Shown: positions 36,091 to 44,601 of the stretch, piece after piece | How the letters are laid out: every line of letters starts with the position of its first letter | How positions within the stretch are numbered: position 1 is the stretch's first letter | Origin: Dechloromonas sp. CZR5 | GTDB lineage: Bacteria > Pseudomonadota > Gammaproteobacteria > Burkholderiales > Rhodocyclaceae | Direction: 5' to 3' | Assembly (NCBI RefSeq): GCF_008711155.1 | Contig: NZ_VUYQ01000002.1 | Span: 310,001-374,000, forward strand | DNA length: 64,000 nt | Translations under genes and position numbers: made by a program | Notes under the pieces: generated by a model | The model's input: only the letters and a program-made list of their open reading frames with translations | Told to the model about the DNA's origin: nothing | Databases searched by the model: none

Positions 36091-37098
36091 ATGAAACACC
36101 GCCTTAAGCTCAGCGCCCTGATCGTTCTTACCGGGATCGCCCTGCATGTTTCCGCCCAGGCTGCCAACCAGGAACCGATCCAGCCCATCCAGGCGGCCAA
36201 GGTCAGCAACCCGGCATTGGTCGAACTGGGCAAGAAGCTCTATTTCGATCCGCGCCTGTCCAAGTCCGGCTTCATTTCGTGCAACTCCTGCCACAACCTG
36301 TCGATGGGCGGCACCGACAACATCAAGACCTCGATCGGCCACAACTGGCAGGAAGGCCCGATCAACGCCCCGACCGTGCTGAACTCCAGCCTGAACCTCG
36401 CCCAATTCTGGGACGGCCGCGCCGCCGACCTCAAGGCCCAGGCCGGTGGCCCGATCGCCAACCCGGGCGAAATGGCCTTCACTCATACACTGGCCATCAA
36501 CGTGCTGCAATCCATTCCCGGCTACGTTGCCGACTTCAAGAAGGCCTTCGGCAAGGAACAGATCGACATCGACATGGTCACCAAGGCCATCGCCGCCTTC
36601 GAGGAAACGCTGGTCACCCCGAACTCCCGTTTCGACAAATGGCTGAAAGGCGACAAGAAAGCCCTGACCAAGAACGAACTGGAAGGCTACAAGCTGTTCA
36701 AGGAAACCGGTTGCGTGGCCTGCCACAACGGCCCGGCGGTTGGCGGAAATTCCTTCCAGAAGATGGGCCAGGTCGAACCGTACAAGGCTTCCAGCCCGGC
36801 CGAAGGGCGCTCGGCAGTAACCGGCAAGGACGCCGACCGGTTCAACTTCAAGGTGCCGACCTTGCGCAACGTCGAAATGACCTATCCGTACTTCCATGAC
36901 GGTGCTGCCAACACCCTGCCCGAAGCCGTCGATACCATGGCCCGCATTCAACTCGGCAAGAAGTTCACGGCCGAAGAAAACGCCAAGGTCGTTGCCTTCC
37001 TGAAAACGCTCACCGGCGACCAGCCGAACTTCAAGCTGCCCATTCTGCCGCCCTCTTCCGACCTCACGCCGCGTCCGACACCTTTCGAGAAAAAGTGA
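36091..37098 (+). CDS. Periplasmic di-haem cytochrome c peroxidase (CcpA/MauG family)
   Basis: The protein has 335 residues with a signal peptide (about 1-24). Two c-type haem motifs are present, CNSCH near residue 67 and CVACH near 211, in the spacing of bacterial cytochrome c peroxidases. The enzyme reduces H2O2 in the periplasm with electrons from small cytochromes or azurin. A strong ribosome binding site (GAGGGAG) precedes the ATG. It is monocistronic, with a terminator at 37118-37141, and its haem attachment depends on the ccm operon that follows. Confidence 0.92.
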   Translation: MKHRLKLSALIVLTGIALHVSAQAANQEPIQPIQAAKVSNPALVELGKKLYFDPRLSKSGFISCNSCHNLSMGGTDNIKTSIGHNWQEGPINAPTVLNSSLNLAQFWDGRAADLKAQAGGPIANPGEMAFTHTLAINVLQSIPGYVADFKKAFGKEQIDIDMVTKAIAAFEETLVTPNSRFDKWLKGDKKALTKNELEGYKLFKETGCVACHNGPAVGGNSFQKMGQVEPYKASSPAEGRSAVTGKDADRFNFKVPTLRNVEMTYPYFHDGAANTLPEAVDTMARIQLGKKFTAEENAKVVAFLKTLTGDQPNFKLPILPPSSDLTPRPTPFEKK

Positions 37099-37117
37099 TC
37101 CACTTCCCGGCCGAAAA

Positions 37118-37141
37118 ACGGGGGCAGCGCCCCCGTTTTTT
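37118..37141 (+). terminator. Intrinsic terminator after the peroxidase gene
   Basis: A 7-bp stem (37119-37125 with 37129-37135, three-base loop) is followed by six T residues. This is a standard Rho-independent terminator and separates the peroxidase from the ccm operon. Confidence 0.9.
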
Positions 37142-37155
37142 CTGCCCGTTTTTGT

Positions 37156-37197
37156 TTGATGATCATCAATCTGCCGCTACACTTCCGCGTTCATAAT
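37156..37197 (+). promoter_or_regulatory. FNR/ANR-type class II promoter of the ccm operon
   Basis: TTGATGATCATCAA (37156-37169) is a perfect FNR-type box and full palindrome. A -10 hexamer CATAAT lies at 37192-37197, which puts the expected start near 37204 and the box centre at about -41.5, the classic activating position. The ccmA ATG is at 37229. This predicts higher cytochrome c maturation under low oxygen. Confidence 0.8.
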
Positions 37198-37228
37198 TTG
37201 CCCCTGATTTCTTTCGGTTTTCCCCCTG

Positions 37229-37843
37229 ATGCTTGAAGCTGACAATCTGGAATGCGTGCGCGGCGAGCGCCGCCTGTTCGCAGGCCTCGGCTTCCAGCTG
37301 GAAGCCGGAGAACTGCTTTACCTGCAAGGCCGCAACGGCGCCGGCAAAACCAGCCTGCTGCGCATGATCATCGGCCTGTTGCCGCCCGAGGCCGGCGAGA
37401 TTCGCTGGAAGGGAAAATCCATCCGCAGCAGCGGCGACGAATTCCGTGCCGACCTCTGCTATCTCGGTCACCTCAACGCCATCAAGGAAGAACTGACTCC
37501 GCTCGAGAACCTGCTGGCGTCGGCCCACCTGGCGGACGAGGCGCTTTCCGAGGACGATGCGCTCGACGCACTGGAACAGGTCGGCCTCGCCGGGCGCGAG
37601 GATCTCGCCTGCAAATACCTGTCGCAAGGCCAGAAACGCCGCGTCGCCCTAGCCCGCCTGGTCAAGGAACGTCGGCCGCTATGGGTACTCGACGAACCTT
37701 TCGTCGCCCTCGACGTCGCCGCAGTGAACTGGCTGGCCGGCATCATTTCCACCCACCTGCAACGTGGCGGGCTGACCGTGATGACCACGCACCAGCTGGT
37801 CGCCATCCCGGCCGGCACGGTGCGTGAACTCAAGCTGAGCTGA
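37229..37843 (+). CDS. ccmA: Cytochrome c maturation ABC transporter ATPase
   Basis: The protein has 204 residues with Walker A GRNGAGKTSLLR near residue 34, the signature YLSQGQKRRVALARL and Walker B LWVLDEPFVALD. CcmA with CcmB uses ATP to release haem-loaded CcmE from the CcmC complex. First gene of ccmABCDEFGHI, each joined by short gaps or four-base overlaps. Confidence 0.96.
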   Translation: MLEADNLECVRGERRLFAGLGFQLEAGELLYLQGRNGAGKTSLLRMIIGLLPPEAGEIRWKGKSIRSSGDEFRADLCYLGHLNAIKEELTPLENLLASAHLADEALSEDDALDALEQVGLAGREDLACKYLSQGQKRRVALARLVKERRPLWVLDEPFVALDVAAVNWLAGIISTHLQRGGLTVMTTHQLVAIPAGTVRELKLS

Positions 37844-37849
37844 GGCGGC

Positions 37850-38518
37850 ATGCTGAAAATCATCCTCGCCGTCGTCGCCCGCGACCTCAAGCTGGCCATG
37901 CGCCGCCAGGCCGATATCGTTTCCGCGCTGTTTTTCTTCGTCATCGTGGTCAGCCTATTTCCGCTCGGCATCGGTCCAGAACCCGATCTGCTGCGCAAGC
38001 TGGCGCCCGGCGTGCTGTGGGTCGCCGCCCTGCTCGCCACCATGCTGTCGCTACCCCGGATGTTTGCCGACGACCACCGCGACGGCACACTCGAACAACT
38101 GGCGCTGGCACCGCACCCGCTCGGTTTGGTCGTTACCGGGAAAGTGATCGCTCACTGGCTGGTTTCCGGCCTGCCGCTGGCGCTCATCGCCCCGGTGCTG
38201 GGCATCCAGTTCGACCTGTCGTCCGACGCCCTGGTCGTGCTCACCGGCGCCATCCTGCTCGGCACGCCGGCACTATCCGGCATCGGCGCCATCGGGGCGG
38301 CACTGACCCTCGGCCTGCGCGGCGGCGGTGTGCTGCTGTCGCTGCTGGTTCTGCCGCTCTACATCCCGGTGTTAATATTCGGCGCTGGCGCGGTTGACGC
38401 GACGGTGTCCGGACTCGGGGGAGAAGGACACCTCTCCTTGCTTGCCGCCATGACCTTTGCCTCACTCGGCTTCGCCCCCTGGGCCTCGGCCGCCGCCCTG
38501 AAGATCGCCCTCGAATGA
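37850..38518 (+). CDS. ccmB: Cytochrome c maturation permease subunit CcmB
   Basis: This 222-residue membrane protein with about six hydrophobic helices partners CcmA. N-terminal VVARDLKLAMRRQADIVSALFFFV and the PRMFADDHRDGTLEQL loop are typical of the family. It starts six bases after ccmA and overlaps ccmC by four. Confidence 0.95.
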   Translation: MLKIILAVVARDLKLAMRRQADIVSALFFFVIVVSLFPLGIGPEPDLLRKLAPGVLWVAALLATMLSLPRMFADDHRDGTLEQLALAPHPLGLVVTGKVIAHWLVSGLPLALIAPVLGIQFDLSSDALVVLTGAILLGTPALSGIGAIGAALTLGLRGGGVLLSLLVLPLYIPVLIFGAGAVDATVSGLGGEGHLSLLAAMTFASLGFAPWASAAALKIALE

Positions 38519-39261
38519 AAGATCGCTTCAATCTCTACCGCTTCGCCTCCCCGGCCACGTTCTACCCGCTGGCCGGCAAGGCGATCCCGTGGTTCATCGC
38601 CGCTTCGGTGCTGTTCGGCCTGGCCGGGCTCTACCTCGGCATGCTTGTCGCCCCCACCGATTTCCAGCAGGGTGAGGGCTACCGCATCATCTTCATCCAC
38701 GTCCCGGCCTCCTGGCTGAGCATGTTCATCTACCTGATCATGGCCTTCTGGGCCGCCATCGGCCTGGCCTTCAACACCCGCCTGTCGGGCATGATGGCCC
38801 AGGCACTCGCCCCCACCGGCGCCCTGATGGCCTTTCTCTCGCTATGGACCGGCGCCCTGTGGGGCAAGCCGATGTGGGGCACGTGGTGGGTCTGGGATGC
38901 CCGCCTGACCTCCGAACTCATTCTGCTCTTCCTCTACATCGGCTACATGGCGCTCACCGCCGCCATCGACGACCCGCGCCGGGCCGACAAGGCCGGCGGC
39001 CTGTTGTTGCTGGTCGGCGTGGTCAACGTGCCGATCATCTATTTCTCGGTCAAATGGTGGAACACCCTGCACCAGGGCTCCAGCGTCAACCTCACCAAGT
39101 CGTCGATGGCCACCACGATGCTCTACGGCATGCTGCTCATGGCCCTGTGCTTCTGGATGTACACCATTGCCGTCGCCCTGATGCGGGCGCGCACCATCAT
39201 GCTCGAACGCGAGCGGCACACCGACTGGGTCAAGGCCGAACTGGAGGAGCCTGCCCGATGA
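38515..39261 (+). CDS. ccmC: Haem handling protein CcmC
   Basis: This 248-residue membrane protein has six helices and the tryptophan-rich WWD signature (WGTWWVWDARLTSELILL). It loads haem onto CcmE. The start overlaps the ccmB stop. Confidence 0.95.
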   Translation: MKDRFNLYRFASPATFYPLAGKAIPWFIAASVLFGLAGLYLGMLVAPTDFQQGEGYRIIFIHVPASWLSMFIYLIMAFWAAIGLAFNTRLSGMMAQALAPTGALMAFLSLWTGALWGKPMWGTWWVWDARLTSELILLFLYIGYMALTAAIDDPRRADKAGGLLLLVGVVNVPIIYFSVKWWNTLHQGSSVNLTKSSMATTMLYGMLLMALCFWMYTIAVALMRARTIMLERERHTDWVKAELEEPAR

Positions 39262-39443
39262 TCTACTGGAACAGCTTTTCCGATTTCCTCGCCATGGGAG
39301 GCTACGGCCTCTACGTCTGGGGCTCTTTCGGTGTCACCGCCTTGGTCATGGCGGTTGAACCGATCGTCGTCGCCCGTAATCAAAAGGCCACCAAGTCCCG
39401 TCTGAAGCGCCAGATCCGCGCAGAAAGCAGAAGCACAGAATGA
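39258..39443 (+). CDS. ccmD: Small membrane protein CcmD
   Basis: This 61-residue protein has one membrane helix (about residues 17-40, [22 protein letters not shown]) and a basic C-terminal tail, the usual CcmD layout. It bridges CcmC/CcmE and the CcmAB transporter. ATGA overlaps with the ccmC stop and with the ccmE start confirm its frame. Confidence 0.92.
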   Translation: MIYWNSFSDFLAMGGYGLYVWGSFGVTALVMAVEPIVVARNQKATKSRLKRQIRAESRSTE

Positions 39444-39919
39444 AGACCCGTCACAAGAAACTCGCGCTGATCGGCGGCGCCTTGGCCATCCTCGGCATCA
39501 TCGCCGCGCTGGTCCTCAACGCGCTGAACAGCAACATCGCCCTGTATATCTCGCCAACCGACGTGGCCGCGGGCAAGGCGCCCGTCGGCAAGCCATTCCG
39601 CATCGGCGGTCTGGTCAAGGAAGACAGCGTGGCGCGCGAAGCCGACGGCGTGACCATTCGCTTCGTCGTCACCGACACCGCCAAGGACATCACGGTCAAT
39701 TACAAGGGCATCCTGCCGGACCTGTTCAAGGAAGGCAAAGGCGTCGTCGCCCAGGGCAAGATGACCGAGGCCGGCACCTTCAGCGCCAGCGAAGTGCTTG
39801 CCAAGCACGACGAGAACTACATGCCGCCGGAAGCCGCCAAGGCGGTCGACGATGCCCAGAAGGCAGCGAACAAGCATGTTTCGCCGTCTTCGCTCAGCCA
39901 GCCGAAAGCGAGCTACTGA
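39440..39919 (+). CDS. ccmE: Haem chaperone CcmE
   Basis: This 159-residue protein has an N-terminal membrane anchor and a periplasmic OB fold. The covalent haem-binding His lies in [12 protein letters not shown] near residue 121, the conserved HxxxY motif. It ferries haem from CcmC to CcmF. Confidence 0.95.
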   Translation: MKTRHKKLALIGGALAILGIIAALVLNALNSNIALYISPTDVAAGKAPVGKPFRIGGLVKEDSVAREADGVTIRFVVTDTAKDITVNYKGILPDLFKEGKGVVAQGKMTEAGTFSASEVLAKHDENYMPPEAAKAVDDAQKAANKHVSPSSLSQPKASY

Positions 39920-39921
39920 GC

Positions 39922-41910
39922 ATGATCCCCGAACTCGGCCATTTCGCCCTCATCCTTTCCGCGCTGGTCGCGCTGGTCCTCGGCACGCTGCCGCTGATCG
40001 GCGCCCACACCAACCGCCTGGCCTGGGTCGCCCTCGCCCGCCCGGCCGCCACGGCCATGGCGCTGCTGGTCACCTTTTCCTTCGCCTGCCTGACCCAGGC
40101 CTTCGTCGCCAACGATTTCTCGGTGGTCTACGTCGCCCAACACTCCAACTCGCTGCTTCCCATCCAGTACCGCGTCGCCGGCGTCTGGGGCGGCCACGAA
40201 GGCTCACTGCTGCTGTGGATCCTGATGCTCACCTGGTGGGCCTTCCTGGTCGCCATGCTGTCGCGCCAACTGCCGGAAGCCATGGTCGCCCGCGTCCTCG
40301 GCACGCTCGGCCTGGTCGGTTTCGGCTTCCTGCTCTTCATCCTGTTCACCTCCAACCCCTTCGAACGCCTGCTGCCGGCAGCCGCCGAAGGCCGCGACCT
40401 CAATCCGCTGCTGCAGGACCCCGGCCTGGTCATCCACCCGCCGCTGCTCTACATGGGCTACGTCGGCTTCTCGGTGGCCTTTGCCTTCGCCATTGCCGCC
40501 CTGCTCTCCGGCAAGCTCGACGCCGCATGGGCACGCTGGTCCCGTCCATGGACCATGGCTGCCTGGATCTTCCTGACCCTGGGTATCGCCATGGGTTCGT
40601 GGTGGGCCTATTACGAACTGGGCTGGGGCGGCTGGTGGTTCTGGGATCCGGTCGAGAACGCCTCGTTCATGCCCTGGCTGATCGGCACGGCGCTGATCCA
40701 CTCGCTGGCCGTCACCGAAAAGCGCGGCAGCTTCAAGAACTGGACCGTGCTGCTCGCCATCGCCGCCTTCTCGCTGTCGCTGCTCGGCACCTTCCTGGTT
40801 CGCTCCGGCGTGCTCACCTCGGTGCACGCCTTTGCGACCGATCCGCGCCGCGGCATCTTCATCCTGATCTTCCTGGTCGCCGTGATCGGCTCGTCGCTCG
40901 CGCTATTTGCTGCCCGCGCACCAAAGGTCGGCCTCGGCGGACGTTTCGGGCTGGTGTCGCGGGAGTCGCTGCTGCTCACCAACAACGTGCTGCTCGTCGT
41001 CGCCTGCGCCACCGTGCTGCTCGGCACGCTCTACCCGCTGCTCATCGACGCGCTGGGCGTCGGCAAGATTTCGGTCGGCCCCCCGTACTTCAATGCGGTT
41101 TTCGTTCCGGTGATGACCCCGATCCTGTTCCTGATGGGCATCGGCCCCTTTGCGCGCTGGAAAGAGGCATCCATTCCCGAAATCGCCAAGGCCGTCAAAT
41201 GGGCCCTGGTCGTCGGCATCCTCGTCGCCATCGCATTGCCGCTGCTCTACGGCCAGTGGTTTGCCATGACGGCACTCGGCCTCCTGCTGGCCGCCTGGAT
41301 CGTCGCCACCGCCATCCTCAATTTCATCGAGCGCGTTCAGCACACCCGTGCCGGCCGCGGCTTCCTGGCCGCCGCCCTGAGCCAGCCGCGTACCTTTGTC
41401 GGCATGCATCTGGCCCACATCGGCATCGCCGTCTTCGTCGTCGGTGTCACCATGGTCGGCAGCTATCAGGACGAAAAGGACATCAAGCTGGCCCCCGGAC
41501 AGTCGGTCGACGTCGCCGGCTACCACTTCACGTTCAATGGCGTGAAGGCCGTCGAGGGTCCGAATTATGTGGCCGCCCAAGGCGAGTTCGATCTGGCGGT
41601 GGACGGCAAGTTCGTCCGCAAGATGAATCCGGAAAAGCGCACCTATCACTCGTCGGCCATGCCCATGACCGAAGCCGCGATCGACGCCGGTTTCCTGCGT
41701 GACGTCTACGTTTCGCTCGGCGAACCGATCGACCGCGACAAACCGGAAGGCGAATGGGCCGTCCGCGTCTATTACAAACCCTTCGTCGACTGGATCTGGG
41801 GCGGCTGTATCCTGATGTCGCTCGGCGGCCTGATCGCCATGCTCGACCGTCGCTACCGCGTCAGGGCTCGCGCCGCAGCCCCCGTTTCTGCCGGAACCCA
41901 ACAAGCATGA
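39922..41910 (+). CDS. ccmF: Haem lyase subunit CcmF
   Basis: This 662-residue protein has about fourteen membrane helices. The WWD motif is GGWWFWDPVENASFMPWL, and conserved haem-ligand histidines lie in GGHEGSLLLW and nearby segments. It attaches haem to apocytochromes with CcmH. It starts two bases after ccmE and overlaps ccmG by four. Confidence 0.96.
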   Translation: MIPELGHFALILSALVALVLGTLPLIGAHTNRLAWVALARPAATAMALLVTFSFACLTQAFVANDFSVVYVAQHSNSLLPIQYRVAGVWGGHEGSLLLWILMLTWWAFLVAMLSRQLPEAMVARVLGTLGLVGFGFLLFILFTSNPFERLLPAAAEGRDLNPLLQDPGLVIHPPLLYMGYVGFSVAFAFAIAALLSGKLDAAWARWSRPWTMAAWIFLTLGIAMGSWWAYYELGWGGWWFWDPVENASFMPWLIGTALIHSLAVTEKRGSFKNWTVLLAIAAFSLSLLGTFLVRSGVLTSVHAFATDPRRGIFILIFLVAVIGSSLALFAARAPKVGLGGRFGLVSRESLLLTNNVLLVVACATVLLGTLYPLLIDALGVGKISVGPPYFNAVFVPVMTPILFLMGIGPFARWKEASIPEIAKAVKWALVVGILVAIALPLLYGQWFAMTALGLLLAAWIVATAILNFIERVQHTRAGRGFLAAALSQPRTFVGMHLAHIGIAVFVVGVTMVGSYQDEKDIKLAPGQSVDVAGYHFTFNGVKAVEGPNYVAAQGEFDLAVDGKFVRKMNPEKRTYHSSAMPMTEAAIDAGFLRDVYVSLGEPIDRDKPEGEWAVRVYYKPFVDWIWGGCILMSLGGLIAMLDRRYRVRARAAAPVSAGTQQA

Positions 41911-42491
41911 ACCGTTACTACTGGATTCTCGGCGGCTTTGCCGCCCTCGTCGCCCTGCTCGCCGTCGGACTCAACCTGAACCCGCGCGACGTACCGTCGC
42001 CGCTGGTCGGCAAGCCTGCCCCCGCCTTCACGCTGTCCCAGCTGGCCGAGCCGGACAAGAGCCTCTCTCCGAAGGACATGCAGGGCAAGGTCTGGCTGTT
42101 CAATGTCTGGGCTTCGTGGTGCGTATCCTGCCGCCAGGAACATCCGATCCTCGTCGAGTTCTCGAAGAAGGTCGATGTGCCGCTGATCGGTCTGAATTAC
42201 AAGGAAGTGCGCGGCGACGGCGGTTTCGACATGAGCAAGATGCCGGCCGACGAAGAGAAGAAACTCGCCTGGCAGCGCGCCAACCGCTGGCTGTCCGAAC
42301 ACGGCAACCCGTACAAGCTGACGGTGATGGATCTCGATGGCCGTGTCGGCATCGACTACGGTGTCTATGGCGTGCCGGAAACCTATGTCATCGACAAGAG
42401 CGGCGTCATCCGCATGAAGCATACCGGCCCGATCACGCCGGAAGTGCTGGCCAAACGGATCATGCCCCTGCTCGCGGAACTGAACAAATGA
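41907..42491 (+). CDS. ccmG: Thioredoxin-like reductase CcmG (DsbE)
   Basis: This 194-residue protein has an N-terminal membrane anchor and a periplasmic thioredoxin fold. The redox motif is WASWCVSCRQEHP (CVSC; more often CxPC in this family). It keeps apocytochrome haem-binding cysteines reduced. The start at 41907 overlaps the ccmF stop. Confidence 0.94.
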   Translation: MNRYYWILGGFAALVALLAVGLNLNPRDVPSPLVGKPAPAFTLSQLAEPDKSLSPKDMQGKVWLFNVWASWCVSCRQEHPILVEFSKKVDVPLIGLNYKEVRGDGGFDMSKMPADEEKKLAWQRANRWLSEHGNPYKLTVMDLDGRVGIDYGVYGVPETYVIDKSGVIRMKHTGPITPEVLAKRIMPLLAELNK

Positions 42492-42982
42492 AGCACCTGT
42501 TCGCCAAGCTGGCCGCCATCCTGGCCGTCTGCATGCTGCTGAATGCCTCTCCTGCGCAGGCCTCCAGCGCCACGGAAGCCGCACTGGCCGCCGACCCCGT
42601 CGCCGAAAAACGGCTGACCAAGCTTTCCGAGGAACTGCGTTGCCTGGTCTGTCAGAACCAGAACATCGCCGACTCGAACGCGGAGCTCGCTCAGGATTTG
42701 CGTCGCGAGATTCGCGGCATGATCAAGGAAGGCAAGAGCGACAAGGAAATCATCGATTTCATGGTCGCCCGCTACGGCGATTTCGTTCTCTACCGTCCGC
42801 CGGTACAAGGCAACACCTTGCTCCTCTGGCTGGGTCCGATTGCCCTGCTCGTCTTCGGCCTCGCCACCCTCATCGCCTACCAGCGCCGCCGCGCCGAACG
42901 CGTCGCGGCCGAAGACAAGCCGCTCAGCGCCGACGAAGCGGGCCGTGCCGAAGCGCTGCTCAAGGAACTCGATAACAAATGA
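42488..42982 (+). CDS. ccmH: Cytochrome c maturation protein CcmH (short form)
   Basis: This 164-residue protein has a signal peptide, then the redox motif LRCLVCQNQNI near residue 51, and a C-terminal membrane helix (about 104-126). It corresponds to the CcmH/CycL half; the TPR half is the separate next gene. It overlaps both neighbours by four bases. Confidence 0.94.
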   Translation: MKHLFAKLAAILAVCMLLNASPAQASSATEAALAADPVAEKRLTKLSEELRCLVCQNQNIADSNAELAQDLRREIRGMIKEGKSDKEIIDFMVARYGDFVLYRPPVQGNTLLLWLGPIALLVFGLATLIAYQRRRAERVAAEDKPLSADEAGRAEALLKELDNK

Positions 42983-43818
42983 CCCAGTTCGCCCTGTTTT
43001 CCACCCTGCTGATCGTGGTCGTTGCCGCCTTCATCCTGCCGCCGCTGTGGTTCGGCCTGCGTGCTCCCAAAGCCGTCGCCGATCGCAAGACAGCCAACCT
43101 CGCCATCTTCCGCGACCAGCTGGCCGAACTCGAACGCGAAAAGGCCGACGGCTCGCTGGCCGAAGGCGATTTCGAACAGGCCCGGCGTGAACTGCAGCGC
43201 CGCCTGCTCGACGAGATCGAGCCGGCAACCGAGGAAAGCGCCCCCGCCTCGTACGCACCCAGCCGCAAGACCGCGATTGCCCTTCTCCTTCTGCTACCCA
43301 TTCTCGGCCTGACCGGCTATTCCGTTCTTGGCAATCCGAATGCCCTCGACCCCGAGCAGACCGTAGCCAAGCCGCAGATGACGCAGGAGCAGATCGAAGG
43401 CATGGTCGCCAAGCTCGCCGAGCGCATGAAGGCCAATCCGGACGATCCGAAGGGGTGGCTGATGCTGGCCCGCTCGTATAAATCCATGGGCCGCTATGCC
43501 GAAGCCGTCGAAGCTTTCGGCAAAGCCGAAACGGTGGTCAACGAGGAGCCCGACCTGCTCGCTGCCTATGCCGAAACTATCGCCATGGCCGAAGGCAAGG
43601 GACTCAAGGGCAAACCGACCCAGTTGGTCGAAAAGGCGCTCAAGATCGATGGCAAACATGCGCACAGCCTCTTCCTGGCAGGCGCCGCGGCCATGGAGCG
43701 AGGCGACAACAAGCAAGGCGTCGCCTACTGGGAAGCCCTGTTGCCGCAAGTCGAACCGGGCTCCGAGATCGAACAGATGCTGCGCAGCGGCATCGACAAG
43801 ATGAAATCCGGCAAGTAA
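42979..43818 (+). CDS. ccmI: Cytochrome c maturation TPR protein CcmI (CycH)
   Basis: This 279-residue protein has two N-terminal membrane helices (about 5-25 and 95-115) and TPR-like repeats after residue 145 (GWLMLARSYKSMGRYAEAVEAF). CcmI holds apocytochrome C-termini for haem attachment. It is the last ccm gene; napF follows after a 13-base gap. Confidence 0.92.
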   Translation: MTQFALFSTLLIVVVAAFILPPLWFGLRAPKAVADRKTANLAIFRDQLAELEREKADGSLAEGDFEQARRELQRRLLDEIEPATEESAPASYAPSRKTAIALLLLLPILGLTGYSVLGNPNALDPEQTVAKPQMTQEQIEGMVAKLAERMKANPDDPKGWLMLARSYKSMGRYAEAVEAFGKAETVVNEEPDLLAAYAETIAMAEGKGLKGKPTQLVEKALKIDGKHAHSLFLAGAAAMERGDNKQGVAYWEALLPQVEPGSEIEQMLRSGIDKMKSGK

Positions 43819-43831
43819 GGAGGTCACGGGC

Positions 43832-44323
43832 GTGGTCGATCTGTCCCGCCGGGCATTTTTCCGCGGCCGGCCCCGCCCCAGGACCGAGATGCGCCCCCCC
43901 TGGGCCTTGGCCGAGGGAGAATTCATCGACCGCTGCACGCGCTGCAACGACTGCATCAGCGCTTGCCCGACACACATCCTGCTGGCCGGCGACGGTGGTT
44001 ACCCGACTATCGATTTCCGCGCAGGCGAATGCACCTTCTGCGGCGATTGCGTCACCGCCTGCCAGCCCAAGGCCTTGCTACGGATTGCAGACCAGCCTGC
44101 CTGGTCCTGCAAGGCCGTCATCGGCGAGGACTGCCTGCCTCGTCAGGGCGTCGAATGCCGTGTCTGCGGTGATTTCTGCGACGCCCGCGCCATCCGTTTC
44201 CCGCTCCGCCAGGGTGGCTGCGCGCTACCGGAAATCGACCATGAGGCGTGTACCGGTTGCGGTGCCTGCATCGCGCCCTGCCCGACGCTGGCCGTTACGA
44301 TCAAACAGCCTTCCGGGGGCTGA
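43832..44323 (+). CDS. napF: NapF ferredoxin-type protein
   Basis: This 163-residue protein starts at a GTG with an AGGAGG ribosome binding site. It opens with LSRRAFFRG, the twin-arginine-like N-terminus known in NapF, and has three 4Fe-4S motifs (CNDCISACP, CTFCGDCVTACQP, CTGCGACIAPCP) plus a fourth cysteine-rich segment (CRVCGDFC). NapF is a cytoplasmic protein that helps mature the catalytic subunit of periplasmic nitrate reductase. No other nap gene is in the window; it rides on the ccm operon. Confidence 0.87.
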   Translation: MVDLSRRAFFRGRPRPRTEMRPPWALAEGEFIDRCTRCNDCISACPTHILLAGDGGYPTIDFRAGECTFCGDCVTACQPKALLRIADQPAWSCKAVIGEDCLPRQGVECRVCGDFCDARAIRFPLRQGGCALPEIDHEACTGCGACIAPCPTLAVTIKQPSGG

Positions 44324-44576
44324 TCTCGATCGTTGACAGTAGCGGCGGGGAATCGAATCCCAGTTCGATCATTTCTGTTTCCAGCTTGATCCGCAGAATC
44401 AACAGGCCTTGCAAGCTTTCCCGGGCCTTGTCCGCAGCCCAGTCATCGTGACGCATCTTCAGACAAGCCTCGATCTCATGGCGTTTGCTCAAGTCGACAT
44501 GGCATAGCGCGGCGTAGCGCCGAATCTCGTTGTCCAGATCGCGCAATTCACGATCATAATGTTCAAACCCGCTCAT
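44301..44576 (-). CDS. Hypothetical protein, helical, 91 residues
   Basis: I do not recognise a family. The protein looks mostly helical and charged (ELRDLDNEIRRYAALCHVDL, then ARESLQGLLILRIKLETEMIEL). The ATG at 44576 has a GGAAG site upstream. It is convergent with napF (23-base overlap) and divergent from the 514-codon gene at 44602, with only 25 bases between the starts. Confidence 0.6.
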   Translation of the reverse strand: MSGFEHYDRELRDLDNEIRRYAALCHVDLSKRHEIEACLKMRHDDWAADKARESLQGLLILRIKLETEMIELGFDSPPLLSTIEISPRKAV

Positions 44577-44601
44577 TTTTCCGCTTCCCGGAGAACACTT
44601 C

